Positions 11,100 through 21,900 of a stretch of 53,527 nucleotides of DNA are shown here, one piece after another. The DNA lies in contig NMRA01001114.1 of the NCBI GenBank assembly GCA_002633005.1, positions 1 to 53,527 of the forward strand. Reading direction: 5' to 3'. Position numbers and translations under genes: made by a program. The stretch comes from Phoronis australis (taxonomy: Eukaryota; Phoronida; Phoronidae). The notes beneath the pieces are model-generated. The model had not been told where the DNA came from, did no database searches, and was given only the letters and a program-made list of their open reading frames with translations. Within the stretch, counting starts at the first letter, position 1, and each line of letters opens with the position of its first letter.

Positions 11100-12379
11100 A
11101 CTCAGGGTACCCCCTCCCCGTTGTTCTATTGAATGCAACCAATAGGAAGTGCAGACAAACACAGTTAGGCCACTACCACCTTAGGTACCTGGTGCGAACT
11201 TGAAGTTCCCTGTGTGCAAACCCAATATGGACTTAGGCTTCCAGCATGCGTACCACATCACGGATTCCTTTCGATGGAGTTCCCGATGTGAAGCTAAACC
11301 ATCACAAAAGGCCTAATTGACCCCATTCATAGGAAACGTACATGGCTTCTGGGTGTCGCGGTTAGTTACACAGCACAAGTATAACAGTATAAGGCGGGTG
11401 GTNAAAAACTTAGGCCTGTCCATGCAGATATTGTTAAAGCAACGTCACATTTTTATTTTTAAATATCTTTAAAAACTATCCACCATTTTCGTTGTAACAT
11501 ACATCATCTCCAGTGAGAGACTACGTCCACCTGCACTAACATGGAGAACATATTTTCCAGGACCCCTGAGCTTTCCAAAAAGAATGGGCCCAACTCGAGG
11601 ATTTCTTTTTTGTCTATGAAAGTTACTCATTAAAGGTATTAAAATTTTTTATAAAATTGAAAATGTGAAACCCCATACTGTTTTAAGTACTGGTTAAATT
11701 TGAAATTATGTAGAAGACGATTGCGTTTACAGTTTATTGTAATCTGGGAGAGAAAGCTTGCTTCACCACTTAGTTTTTTGTGAAATGAAAAGACATGGAT
11801 TGCAAGTTTGCTTATTAAAGGGAACAGTATTTTGTTCTGAATTCATTTAGCATACAGCTTTGTACCAAGGCAAGGGCAACGGATGGTGTCCTATGCCTGC
11901 CCTCTTGGACCACACGTTTTTCACAGAGTTTGAACAACTAGGTGCCATACAAAAAGGCATGGAGAATTTTTTACTACACTGGCAAACAGTAAATAATAAG
12001 AATCGGTGTGATACAATTGTAAAATGCAATGTAAACTCTATCCACTCAATGCCCCAATATGGAGCAGAAATATGTGGTAAGCAGTCGATGCCCTGTCAAC
12101 CACTGACATATCAGCCAATCAGAGACTGCTGTCAATATTAGTGTTTTTACAATGAAATGTGAATCAGTTTTGTTTGGAGCGCAACTCGGGCAAATGTTAG
12201 TTTTATATGTATGTTAGAATCAGTTTACTGCTGCATTGTTTTTACTACAGTCATCTTTTAAACTAGGCATTGGGTAAAAATTAATCGTTGATAATTTACA
12301 GGGATAGAAAAAATTGTTCATAATGTCTTGCAATCTTTCAGGGAATGCTTACTTCACAACATAGGGTTTGTAAAGCGAA

Positions 12380-13130
12380 AATAGAATGGCCTGCGTAAAC
12401 GTGGAATTCGGAAGAAAATAATTGTTAAAGTGTTCAATAAAGTCTCAAGATAAGAAAAAAGTTGTGCTTACAAGATATTTTAACCCACCAGAAAATGTTT
12501 GGTTCACCAAGTGACTTTGTAAAGCTAATAAAAATCATTCCAAGATTAAGCAAGGGCGTGGCTTGCTTAAACTTGGAATTGGGTAGAAAACAATTGAGAA
12601 TGCATTCAGAGGTGTTCCAAACGTAATAGAAAATGCATTTATGACATACTTTAACTGGTCAGAGAATATCTGCTACTCCACAGGATTTTTTGTAAAGAAG
12701 AAATTGAATTATTCCAAGTTTAAGCAAGGGCGTGGCTTGCTTAAACTTGGAATTGGGTAGAAAAAACTACAAAATGCATTCAGGGGTGTTTCAAAAGTAA
12801 TAGAAAATGCATTTACAATATGTTAGAACCAGAGAAAGAATGTTTGGTTAACCATTTGATTTTTGTAAGGTGGAAACTGAATTATTCCAAGTTTAAGGGA
12901 GCCACGCCCTTGCTTAAACTTGGAATTGGGTAGAAAAAAAAGTGCGAATGCGCTCAGAAGTGTTCCAAAATTATTAGAAAATGCATTTAAAATGTCTTGC
13001 TACCAGTTACGAAATGTTTGGTTCACTATGGGATTTTTTGTAAAGCAGAAATTGAATTATTCCAGTTAATGCAAGGTCTTATCTTGCTTAAACGTTGAAT
13101 GGGGTTAAAAAACTGTAAATGCGCTCAAAA
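12380..13130 (+). repeat. ~174-bp tandem array with palindromic core, copy 2
   Basis: Equivalent marks (gggtagaaaa) fall at about 12581, 12755 and 12928, giving a period of 173-174 bases. At 12711-12753 two 18-base arms (attccaagtttaagcaag and its exact complement) surround ggcgtgg. At 12884-12926 the same arms surround the reversed centre gccacgccc. Confidence 0.9.
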
Positions 13131-14457
13131 GTATTCTAAAGGTAATAGAAAAAAAGCATTTTTAAATGTATTGCAACCAGTCGAACATATCCTATTAAGC
13201 ACCGAATTGTTTGTACAACAGATCACGAACCATTTCCTGATTTCATTCCACATGATTTACACTTCCTGCAATCCGGGACGTCAGCTTGTGAGGCCCGGGA
13301 ACCAGGTTAGCGTCAGTCGTGCTAGTTTTGTTTACGTATAAAGCGCTATCTGTTGACAGATATAAAAGCCAATCAGAACCTCCGATGTAAAAATGGTATA
13401 AAAATGACTGGTATCTTTCCCCTAGTGGATATGCAAGGAACCAGCGAGAGTGAGACCCTAGCGTTACTGAACTCTTCTATTACGAAAGATTAATATATAG
13501 GCACAACTGAAACGATACCCTGGTTTCTGGAAAGAATTCTAGTACAGTGAGTAGCAAATCAGTAATGAATTTAAGTGTGGTGATCTCTGCGCCCAGCAGT
13601 CTGTCATGAAAATCGTGTTTTTCGGGCCGATCGGAGTTCATATAGCCGGGTTATGAAGTTTTCAGTTGCGCTAGCGGCGGGTCCGGGGATGTCGTTGGGG
13701 GCAATGCAAGATTCAGAGATTCGAGTAGGTTCAGTGATTACTAAACGTTTGAGTGTGCTACTGTTTTATCAGCAATTTGTGCTCTTTACTAGGCGATTTA
13801 TAATGTGCGCTTTGCGAACAGCATGCAAACTGTGTAATGGTGGAGCGAAAAAGTGAAACATTAGGTAGAGGAAACTAAGAAAATAGTAATTGGTTTTCAT
13901 GATTTCCACGCCATGATCATAGAGATTTTACCGCTGGACATCATCCCAAATTTATACACGAATGTTAGACGATTATTAATAGACTATAACTGGAAATGAT
14001 AATTTATAGTCGTGACATCATGTATTTAAACATTTTTGTCCGGTCAAGGTTTTGTCTTGTGTGGCCTTTTTACATTTTTGCCTAATCTTTCATATATTTT
14101 GGACTTGAGAGCACTAAATTCTTATTTTAGCACAAACGAGGTTCACCAATCGTCATGTCTCGTTTACACTTTAGTCAGGACTAAACTAACCCTCTAGAAT
14201 GCTGTGTCTCATGAACAATTGGTATTATAGAAGTGGTTTTCAAGGAATTTCGACGACGGTTTCCATTATGGCGGCAAAAAACAAACACTTGAAAACCATT
14301 TTGTTAATTCACGGTTTGCCGGTTACCCTATGATGTTGGGCGATATGGTCAGACCTAACTGAAGTGTCTTTATATTTTTTACAAAAACCGATTAAAGGGA
14401 TTGATACGACATTTCAGATGAGTAAAATTCGCCCAATTTTCCAAACGCTCCTTCTTA

Positions 14458-14627
14458 AGGGCAACGTAACCTTTTAGTTATTTAACAATGTAATTACACT
14501 ATGCTTAAATAGGATAAAAGCTCATTAGGATATTTTGTACGNGCAACGTAACCTTTTAGTTATTCAACAGTGTAATTACACTATGCTTAAATAGGATAAA
14601 AGTTCATTAGGATATTTTATACATTTT
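14458..14627 (+). repeat. Short duplication flanking the n at 14542
   Basis: About 80 bases (gcaacgtaaccttttagtta ... attaggatatttt) occur before the n and again right after it. Copy 1 of the large duplication has this segment only once (from about 10247). This is a probable false duplication at a contig join. Confidence 0.85.
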
Positions 14628-15707
14628 TGACGGCAGTTGGTTAATCCAAGGTATTTACTGAAAAAATTGAAATCATTCACAGTATCAAAAATGTAACCTA
14701 CTGACTCAAACAAATATTTTGAAATAGAAGTACCGTTTAAACTACACATCGATAACTAACAACGTTACAAACAATTAACTGTCAATGTTGAATTGCGACT
14801 AAAGCGTTCTGGGTTTGAAACATTAACGGACTAATCTGATCTTGAATTGTTGTCGAATGAGTTGACAACAAACTTAATAATGGTAAGAAAAACTGCAATT
14901 AAAGTGGAAGGTAAAATTATCACAAACACCTTAAAAGTCCACACATGCGACCACACATTTCAAAATTCTCACTCGATTGAACTCTATGCTCAGCTTTTTT
15001 CATCCTTGCCCAACTTTTTACTTTTTTATCATAAAATGGACGGTCACACTCCAAACACCCCCTTTCAAAGAAGCTTCGACCTGACCACTGAAGGCCAGCA
15101 CCGTTATGGTTTTTAGTGCCCGATAGCCGTTTTCAAAAAACATAACGTCGACTTAACACATGTTATAAAAGCAAAGTACTTACTGGGTGATGAATCTACA
15201 GATGATACTGTTCAGGCACTCCACACAATATATTTATAGATCTCGTTGTAGTAGTAATGAGGTTTCGTATGTAGCACTAGTAATCGCACGTATCTCTTGT
15301 CACAACGGCAGCGGTTTTCTGGTTCGAATAGCAATATTCAGTTGAATCTCATTGGCGGGAAATACAAGTCACGTGACAAGAGACTCAGGGTACCCCCTCC
15401 CCGTTGTTCTATTGAATGCAACCAATAAGAAGTGCAGACAAACACAGTTAGGCCACTACCACCTTAGGTACCAGGTGCGAAGTTCCCTGAGTGCAAACCC
15501 AATATGGACTTAGGCTTCCAGCATGCGTACCACATCACCGGGATTCCTTTCGATGGAATTCCCGATGTGAAGCTAAACCATCACAAAAGGCCTAATTGAC
15601 CCCATTCATAGGTAACGTACATCGCTTCTGGGTGTCGCGGTTATTTACACAGCACAAGTATAACAGTGTAAGGCGGGTGGTGAGGGGGGGCGGTCAGTAG
15701 CAGCTAN

Positions 15708-16540
15708 AAGGAAAGAAAATAGTGGGCAAAGATGATGGTTTAAATCATGAAGTATTTCAGATGTGAGACTTTTGAAAAATATTTCACGAGGACTCACTGT
15801 CGGTGATAAACGTACGCTTTAACTGTGGATTTTGTTAGCATTATTAACTGCCATTCCACGAAGTCGACTCCAGGGTCATCGCCTCAGATCTTGAAAAAAT
15901 GTGCTTTCATACGTCCCATATTTTCAAAGGTTTATTTCAAATTATCCACGCCAGTATTTTTAAGGTGGAGCATCATCAATACTTTGGCCCAATCAAATAT
16001 GTCCAGTGAGTAAAGAAATTTGAAAACGGTTCAAATGAAAGTTAGAGAACATTTTTTGTAATATTTTTGTAAAAACTGTTGAGACTGTTTATATGACGAC
16101 AATTTTTTCATTTTTAAACGGGTTTCCGTTAACCTTAATTGGAGCGCCAAAATGCGCTAAATTATGCATGTTTTTGTGTTTAGCCATTTTTGAGGTGCTT
16201 TGGGGGTCCAATTCGTGGGATGTTGGTGATTTCAGATTTTTTTTCCTTATCAATTTTCTGTGTGACTAAGAAAATAATAAATTGGGTTTTGTTCGTTTCC
16301 AACAGGCAATGAAAAGGACATACCATCTCGTATTTTACAATCCTTGACTAAGGACAGTCGCCTGTTGTAGCTCGTGAACCTCATCAAGGGGCTTCTTTTT
16401 CCAAATATATTTCTATGGTGATGACAATGACAGACGTCACATGAACTTTTTATGATTTTATTACTGCTGGCCCCCATGGTTGCGCTTTGTATAATTTGAT
16501 TTCTTTGGTGAAATTTCATAAATTTGGTCAAATAGTTTCT
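15708..16540 (+). repeat. Inverted repeat pair, left arm (partner 52622-53527)
   Basis: Read in reverse complement, 52622 to the window end matches this block. Shared marks include gaaactatttgacca, the cgaagtcgactc...gggtcatcgc stretch and tttaactg. The minus strand of this block and the plus strand of the partner share a broken reading frame (HQRNQ, CDV, NRNIF-like patches). This may be part of a transposon but I could not identify it. The left edge is the n at 15707. Confidence 0.85.
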
Positions 16541-17880
16541 AACTCATTTAAGTACTCTTATTCAAAACCAGATTCATGTAAGAAAACATATTTAATTGGA
16601 GATACATGAAAAAACTTATAACCACACCCACCTTGCACTATTGACTTCAATTTTGTCACATACTTTCATACTTCAGAAATAGTGGAGCTTTTCTAAAGTT
16701 TGGATCTTGAGCACAAAACTAAATCTGAAACGGCTAAATTTCTTGACTTGAGAACCAAACCCCATTCGTAACCCTTTGAATTCGAAATACTATATTTCAC
16801 CCTTTCAAAACAGTTAGAAGGCCTCAAAGTAAATCATGTAAACTGTTGAAGTTTACTAGTAATAAGTTTGGCTTCCCAATTATTTTATCCACCTATAATG
16901 AAGCATTACCGCAAAACAAATGTTTAAAAACCATACCGCGCACCTTTCAAAACTCGAGCAATCTGTAGGTAGATCCCGAGTCATGCATGTATGCAGAATG
17001 GTGCGGAATAGCATTACTAAGGTTGTGTTTGATAGACCCTAGACACTTGCAAAACACTAAGTGGCGAGAAATCTTCACTTATAGAAGGGAAACGGTTAGT
17101 TCTAGCCCATAATTCATAATTCAACCTATCCAACCAATCACATAACTCAGGGTAGCCATGGGAACATTAAACTCCCTACTTTTGATTTATAGGCTCACTA
17201 TTATGAAATTGGTTTCAAATTTTCAAATGTTAGGAGATTGCTGGGCGTCAAAAATTCATTAGTAGGTCTACTTGTTGCCGGGTCACTTGACGTAGTGGTG
17301 TGGTGTTGAATGGTTAATTCAAGTTCAGGTGTGTTCAACAACATCATTGTCTTGCGAGTGTGTTGACAGGTCACACGTTCTGCCTTCCCTTGGTGTTGGC
17401 CATGTTAAAGTCTCAGGCAGCCGCCTGATTGGCATTTTACTCTATACTTTTCCTTTTGACCGTGGGTACTTTAAGACAATATTGGTACTGCCACCAGAGG
17501 GCTCATTATGTTCCCCTATAGGTGGCGCTGGCTGTTCTCAATATGGCAGCCTCCAGCCCACAGTCCCTGTGAACACTTCTACAGGTACATTAGCTTTAGA
17601 TTCATGTATACTGTTAGTTTAGACACACAGTTCAGTTTGTCATTAGTTTATTACAGTCTGTACCCAACGTAGATCTACTCATAAGTCACGGATAGTTTGT
17701 TTGTTTTGTAGATCGCCATCATTCTTTGTCATATTGTCTGGGTGTGCAATAAGAAATAACCCATGTTTATTTAGTAATAACGGGTCACTCTAGTAATCTA
17801 GTTTTGATTGGTTTTCAAGAAATTGTGATAACTATAGCATTTGGGTGAACTAAAAGGTCCTAGGTGACACATGAACTTGC
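16541..17880. other. Anonymous sequence, no gene recognised
   Basis: No domain or RNA gene seen. At 17491-17525 there is ccaccagagggct followed by ataggtggcgct, close to CTCF-type cores but without other support. A 97-codon frame at 17329-17622 has no recognisable motif. Confidence 0.45.
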
Positions 17881-17965
17881 AGAGCTGAAAGGTTCTACTC
17901 AGGAATCAAACCCATGACCCCTGGCTCCAGAGACTTGCGTCTTCAGCAGTCAACTGAACAGTAGT
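17881..17965 (-). repeat. tRNA-derived SINE fragment
   Basis: On the minus strand the sequence runs gactgctgaagacgcaagtc, then tctggagccaggggtcatgg, then gtttgattcc. This order (sloppy A box, tctggagcca anticodon-arm-like stretch, B box gggtttgattcc) is the usual look of a tRNA-derived SINE head. The body and tail are not identifiable. It is not an intact tRNA gene. Confidence 0.5.
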
Positions 17966-17984
17966 ATCGTCCGGTTACCTATTT

Positions 17985-18135
17985 TCGTCAGGCTCCAAAG
18001 TTCGTCCGCCATCTTGTTTCGCGTGCAGCGCAACCACGCGGGACTTAGCGTTCCAATTTGGAGTGCTCGTCTTCACGTTAGGTACTAACCTCTCGGGAGA
18101 AACACGTATCAAAGTAATGAGACAAAAATCGGTGA
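17985..18135 (+). promoter_or_regulatory. GC-rich, promoter-like patch with YY1-type motif
   Basis: In otherwise AT-rich DNA this stretch has several CpGs (ttcgcgtgcagcgcaacc, cacgcggg) and gccatcttg, the complement of the YY1 core caagatggc. It ends in a consensus-like donor, atcg|gtgagt, at about 18131. It lies about 730 bases upstream of the first recognised MAEA exon and could be that gene's promoter and leader exon. No start codon leading into MAEA was identified. Confidence 0.35.
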
Positions 18136-18860
18136 GTTTACCGATTGTTTTTTAAAACCACTTAAAAATCAGTAGATTTTACTAATACACTTTTTTGTGC
18201 GTTTTCAGAAGATGTTTTCGAATTTAAATTTTCTTCCGACGGGACACAAAACATGATCCAGGGTTTGTTTATGCAATGTATCTGTTTGTCCCAGGCACTA
18301 GTGGGATCTAGAAGGCCAAAGGAAAACTCCGCAGACAAATGCGATACGCTGGGTTCTTAACATTTTTGCCTCACGTTCACCATTAAACTGCATTGAAATG
18401 TTGTCCAATTGGCTTTTATTGGAAACCACAGTGCAGAGCTCAACATCAAAGCTTCAAATCGAGTTTATGTCAATAAAAACAGGCTGTTGCAATTTTCATT
18501 ACTTCGTTGGCCTTTTTCTGCATGTTTCTCAGTTTTTACAAAAGAGGGCAGCATATGACGAACTTAGGTTTCACAATAAAATGGCTGCCGAAGGCAGTGC
18601 ACATTTGAAATAACTCGGCACAAATTAAAGAAAACATCCGAATCGATGAATGCGGTATATCTGTGAGAGTTAAATCGAATCCTATTCAGATCATAACTTT
18701 GAAGTGGAATAATTCGGTGAGTACAACAGCAAGTCGGTTTTATGCTTAGGCGGACGAACATTGGGTTCCCCAGTATACCTGCCTACATGTAGGTCACATA
18801 ATGTTAGTGAGCTTTACACTGATCAGGCTTGATGCGTTTGTATTAAATGCTTCTTTTTAG

Positions 18861-18931
18861 GTTCCATATGAAATCCTCAACAAGAAGTTTAGAACTGCTC
18901 AGAGAAACATTGACCGCGAGGTGACAAATGT
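18861..18931 (+). CDS. MAEA: MAEA exon: N-terminal helix
   Basis: After a good acceptor (ttctttttag) the frame reads [21 protein letters not shown] and TNV, matching the conserved start of MAEA. The donor is uncertain: gt|gtgcaag at 18931 gives the right phase for the 38457 exon, while gag|gtgaca ten bases earlier looks stronger but breaks phase. The 640-bp repeat starts only about 15 bases downstream. Confidence 0.8.
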
Positions 18932-21900
18932 GTGCAAGAATAATTGTGACACTGAATAGTTAGGCTGCAGCCGCGGCCAATTTGCATTGCCAAAATATTG
19001 TAATTTTGGCCAAGTTTGGGGTCATTTTGCAGGTGGGCATTGCACTTGGGCGTAGTGAATGTGGTTTGTTTGTATTTGTGAACATGCTGTGAATAAAAAG
19101 GCCACTTTCTTGGCTGTAGCTACACTCTTCTTCAAGATGGCGGCCCCCAGCTGCAATTGTGCATTGTTGGGTAGCGACTGAGAAATTGGCTGTTATTTTA
19201 GGTAGCCCTCAAACAAGCAAGAGTTGCCAAAAAACTAGTTGGTTGACAGTACTGTTGGACCACTTTTTTGGAATCGGTAGGAAATTTGCTTTCAGACTCT
19301 AATGTTGGCTTTAGTCGTGCATCGGCAGGGAAGTGGGGTTTTTGGGGTGAAAAGTGCCGATTTTGCATTTTTTGCCCTTATTTTTCTTAGTCTAGCTTCG
19401 TTTTCAGTTGTAGTAGTATCGCGTAGTGATTCTCTCTCACTAGCCAAGTAGAATACATGTGTTTTATGTCAGACTCCAGTCGTCGTTTATATACGCAACC
19501 TGCACGTCTCTCAACATCCGTACATCGACCTGCAACCTGAACTAACGTCCAGAAAGTCACCAACCTGCGGACATTCTTCTTTCGGACTGAACATTCTGCT
19601 GACCTTGCCGAGAGACATTGTTCTGCTGTCAGCCGATATAACTGCTACGAGATCGACAAAACCGTAAGCAAAAACTGTGCATAATTCACTTACCGACATA
19701 CTGTCCACGGTTAGAAAGCGGTGATCGCCATCCGCTGTGCCATACTCGTGTGTATTTATTTGTGATCTATCTTACCTTCTCACGGCGGACTAACACTGTC
19801 TTGTGTCGTAGTAAAGTGATCCGCCTAACTCGCCTCGCTGCTGTGCGGGAACTCCTTTCCCGGTGAAAATTTGTTTCGCCTAACTAGTGGACGCTTACCA
19901 TAAATCCCAAAATGGCCGCCCATTTCCCAATTATGCGGTGGGACGGCAATGATCTGAGCAAAAACCTACTGCTATTTAAGCAGAAAATGACTCTCTATCT
20001 CGTAGATGAGGCAATTGAGGATGAAGTTAAGCGGGCTAGGAAAATCTGCCGTGGTATTGGTGATGAAGGGCTCAAGCCAGTGGGCTCAGCGATGCAGAGT
20101 CTGCATAGACCCCCAGAGGCTCAACGCCAGTCTCAAGAGATGCCCTCACAAGATCCTTACACTGGAAGAGCTCCAACCCCACTTCGCGCATGCAAAGATC
20201 TTCAGCAAGCTCGACGCCAAAGCTGGCTACTGGTCGGTCCACCTAGATGAGAAATCACAACTCCTCAGCTACCAGGAATTGAAAACCCTGGTTACTCCTG
20301 ACTGCAGACTGTTGTACTACAATAAGACAAAGACCCTCACCCTAGAGGTCGACGCCTCTCAAAAAGAACTCAGAGTTACTCTTATCGAAGACGGACAACC
20401 TGTGGCCTTGGGCTTAAAGACATTCACCCCCTGTCAATCCCGCTACTCAAACATTGAGAGGTTGGCTATAGTGTATGGAGAACAGAGATACCACACGTAC
20501 CTATACGGCAAAGCATTTGTCATCGTTACGGACCACAAGCCACTAGTCACCATATGCTCCAAGCCACTCCACTCTGCACCTCGAAGACTCCAACGAATGC
20601 TAGTGAAGATACACGGGTACAATTTTGAGATCACCTACAGACCTGGCAGCCTGATGACACTCCCCGACACCCTCAGTCGACTACCAAACCCCGAGAACGA
20701 CTCAGATATAGAACTCGATGAGAGAATCAATGCCATTAACATAACAACTGCCATCGTCAACTGCTAAGAATCCAAACAAACCCACATGCGAGAAGAAACC
20801 GCACGTGATCCAGTACTCAACTTTATCAGGGAGATCCTTTACCAAGGATGGCCAGAAAACATCAAAGACCTGCCCAAACGAGCAAGACCCTACTGGTCGT
20901 TTAGAGACGAATTAGCCGTCGAAGCTGGTGTTCTGTTCAAGGGACGGCAAATCATTATCCCAAACACGATGAAGGAAGACGTCTTGCGACAACTTCATGA
21001 CAGCCACCATGGTGTGGAGAAGACAAGAAGATTGGCCCGCGAGAGCGTATACTGGGTCAGAATAAGCGCCGATATCGAAAGGCTGTGCAAGTCCTGTCCA
21101 CTCTGTCAAGAATTCCATGTTGCCAACCCTCGTGGATGCATCACACCACACGACGTTCCCTCACGACCATGGCAACTTATTGCCTCTGACCTGTTTGAAA
21201 TCAACGGCAGACAGTACTTGCTGACCATTGACAAATACTCCAAGTTCCCTCTGCTTGATGAGATGGGTACTTCAGCCACAAGCCAAGCTGTAACAAAGAA
21301 GATAAGAGATTATTGTGCTCTGTTCGGAAGACCCGACGAGATTATGACGGACAATGGACCCCAGTAAACTGGACCATCATTCAGAGAATTCATATCGTCA
21401 TGGGACATAAAGCATGTCACAAGCTCACCCCACTATCCCTGCAGCAATGGCTTCATAGAAAGACATGTCCGTCATATTAAATCAGTGGTCAAGAAGTGTC
21501 TTCTTCAAAAGTCTGACATCGCACTTGCACTGCTCCAGCTAAGAGCCACACCCATTGACGNTACTTTTGTGACAGGAGGGATGTAGTAGTATCGCGTAGT
21601 GATTCTCTCTCACTAGCCAAGTAGAATACATGTGTTTTATGTCAGACTCCAGTCGTTTTATATACGCTTATAACGGCCAGCTATTACTACATCAGTGGGA
21701 ATGAAATGGTCAAAAATACAAGAGAGAATAAAGTTTCTGTGCTCATCTGCAGGGCTTTTTATGTGAAATAATTGAAAACATGTCATTCTTTGCATCCTGT
21801 TTTTGACAGAGTGAAGAAAAGGTGACAGATCAAGTGATGTGTGTTTTGCTGGGCAAAACCCGGTGAGAACTGTTCTGAGCCTCCAAGGCCGCTAGTGAAC

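Larger units (their letters stand above)
7224..11402 (+). repeat. 4.2-kb tandem duplication, copy 1
   Basis: Copy 1 begins aaaaacttaggcctgtccat and ends in aaggcgggtggt immediately before the n at 11403. Copy 2 starts on the next base and follows it colinearly to 15681, with scattered substitutions and small indels. No protein family was recognised. A 94-codon frame (7690-7974) is shared with copy 2, but the differences between copies are almost all amino-acid changing and the opposite strand is open too, so I do not call a gene. The position of the n suggests two haplotype contigs placed end to end. Confidence 0.95.
11404..15681 (+). repeat. 4.2-kb tandem duplication, copy 2
   Basis: This is colinear with 7224-11402. 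It is about 99 bases longer, mainly because of a second small duplication of about 85 bases flanking the n at 14542, and a 46-base insertion near 13268-13313. Sequence after 15681 is not present after copy 1, and sequence before 7224 is not present before copy 2. That is what an unmerged contig overlap would give, though a true tandem duplication remains possible. Confidence 0.95.
19409..21691 (+). mobile_element. Truncated Ty3/Gypsy LTR retrotransposon
   Basis: The element has LTRs, a 5-bp target duplication and, in order, a gag start, a piece of reverse transcriptase, RNase H and integrase. At about 2.3 kb it is under half the usual length. Most of gag, all of protease and the reverse transcriptase core with its YxDD site are missing, and stops lie at 20765 and 21365. 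An n at 21561 marks a gap before the right LTR, so some missing sequence there may be an assembly matter. The element cannot be autonomous. The paralogous copy at 38252 shows the site before insertion. Confidence 0.9.
18947..21893 (+). repeat. 640-bp repeat, left copy, interrupted by a Gypsy element
   Basis: Segments 18947-19408 and 21692-21893 together match 37805-38441 in the same orientation, from cactgaatagttaggctgca to actgttctgNgcctcc. It carries caagatggcggcc (19134-19146), a perfect YY1-type core also kept in the right copy. The retrotransposon lies between the two segments. Both copies lie in the large MAEA intron, each next to a MAEA exon. Confidence 0.9.
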
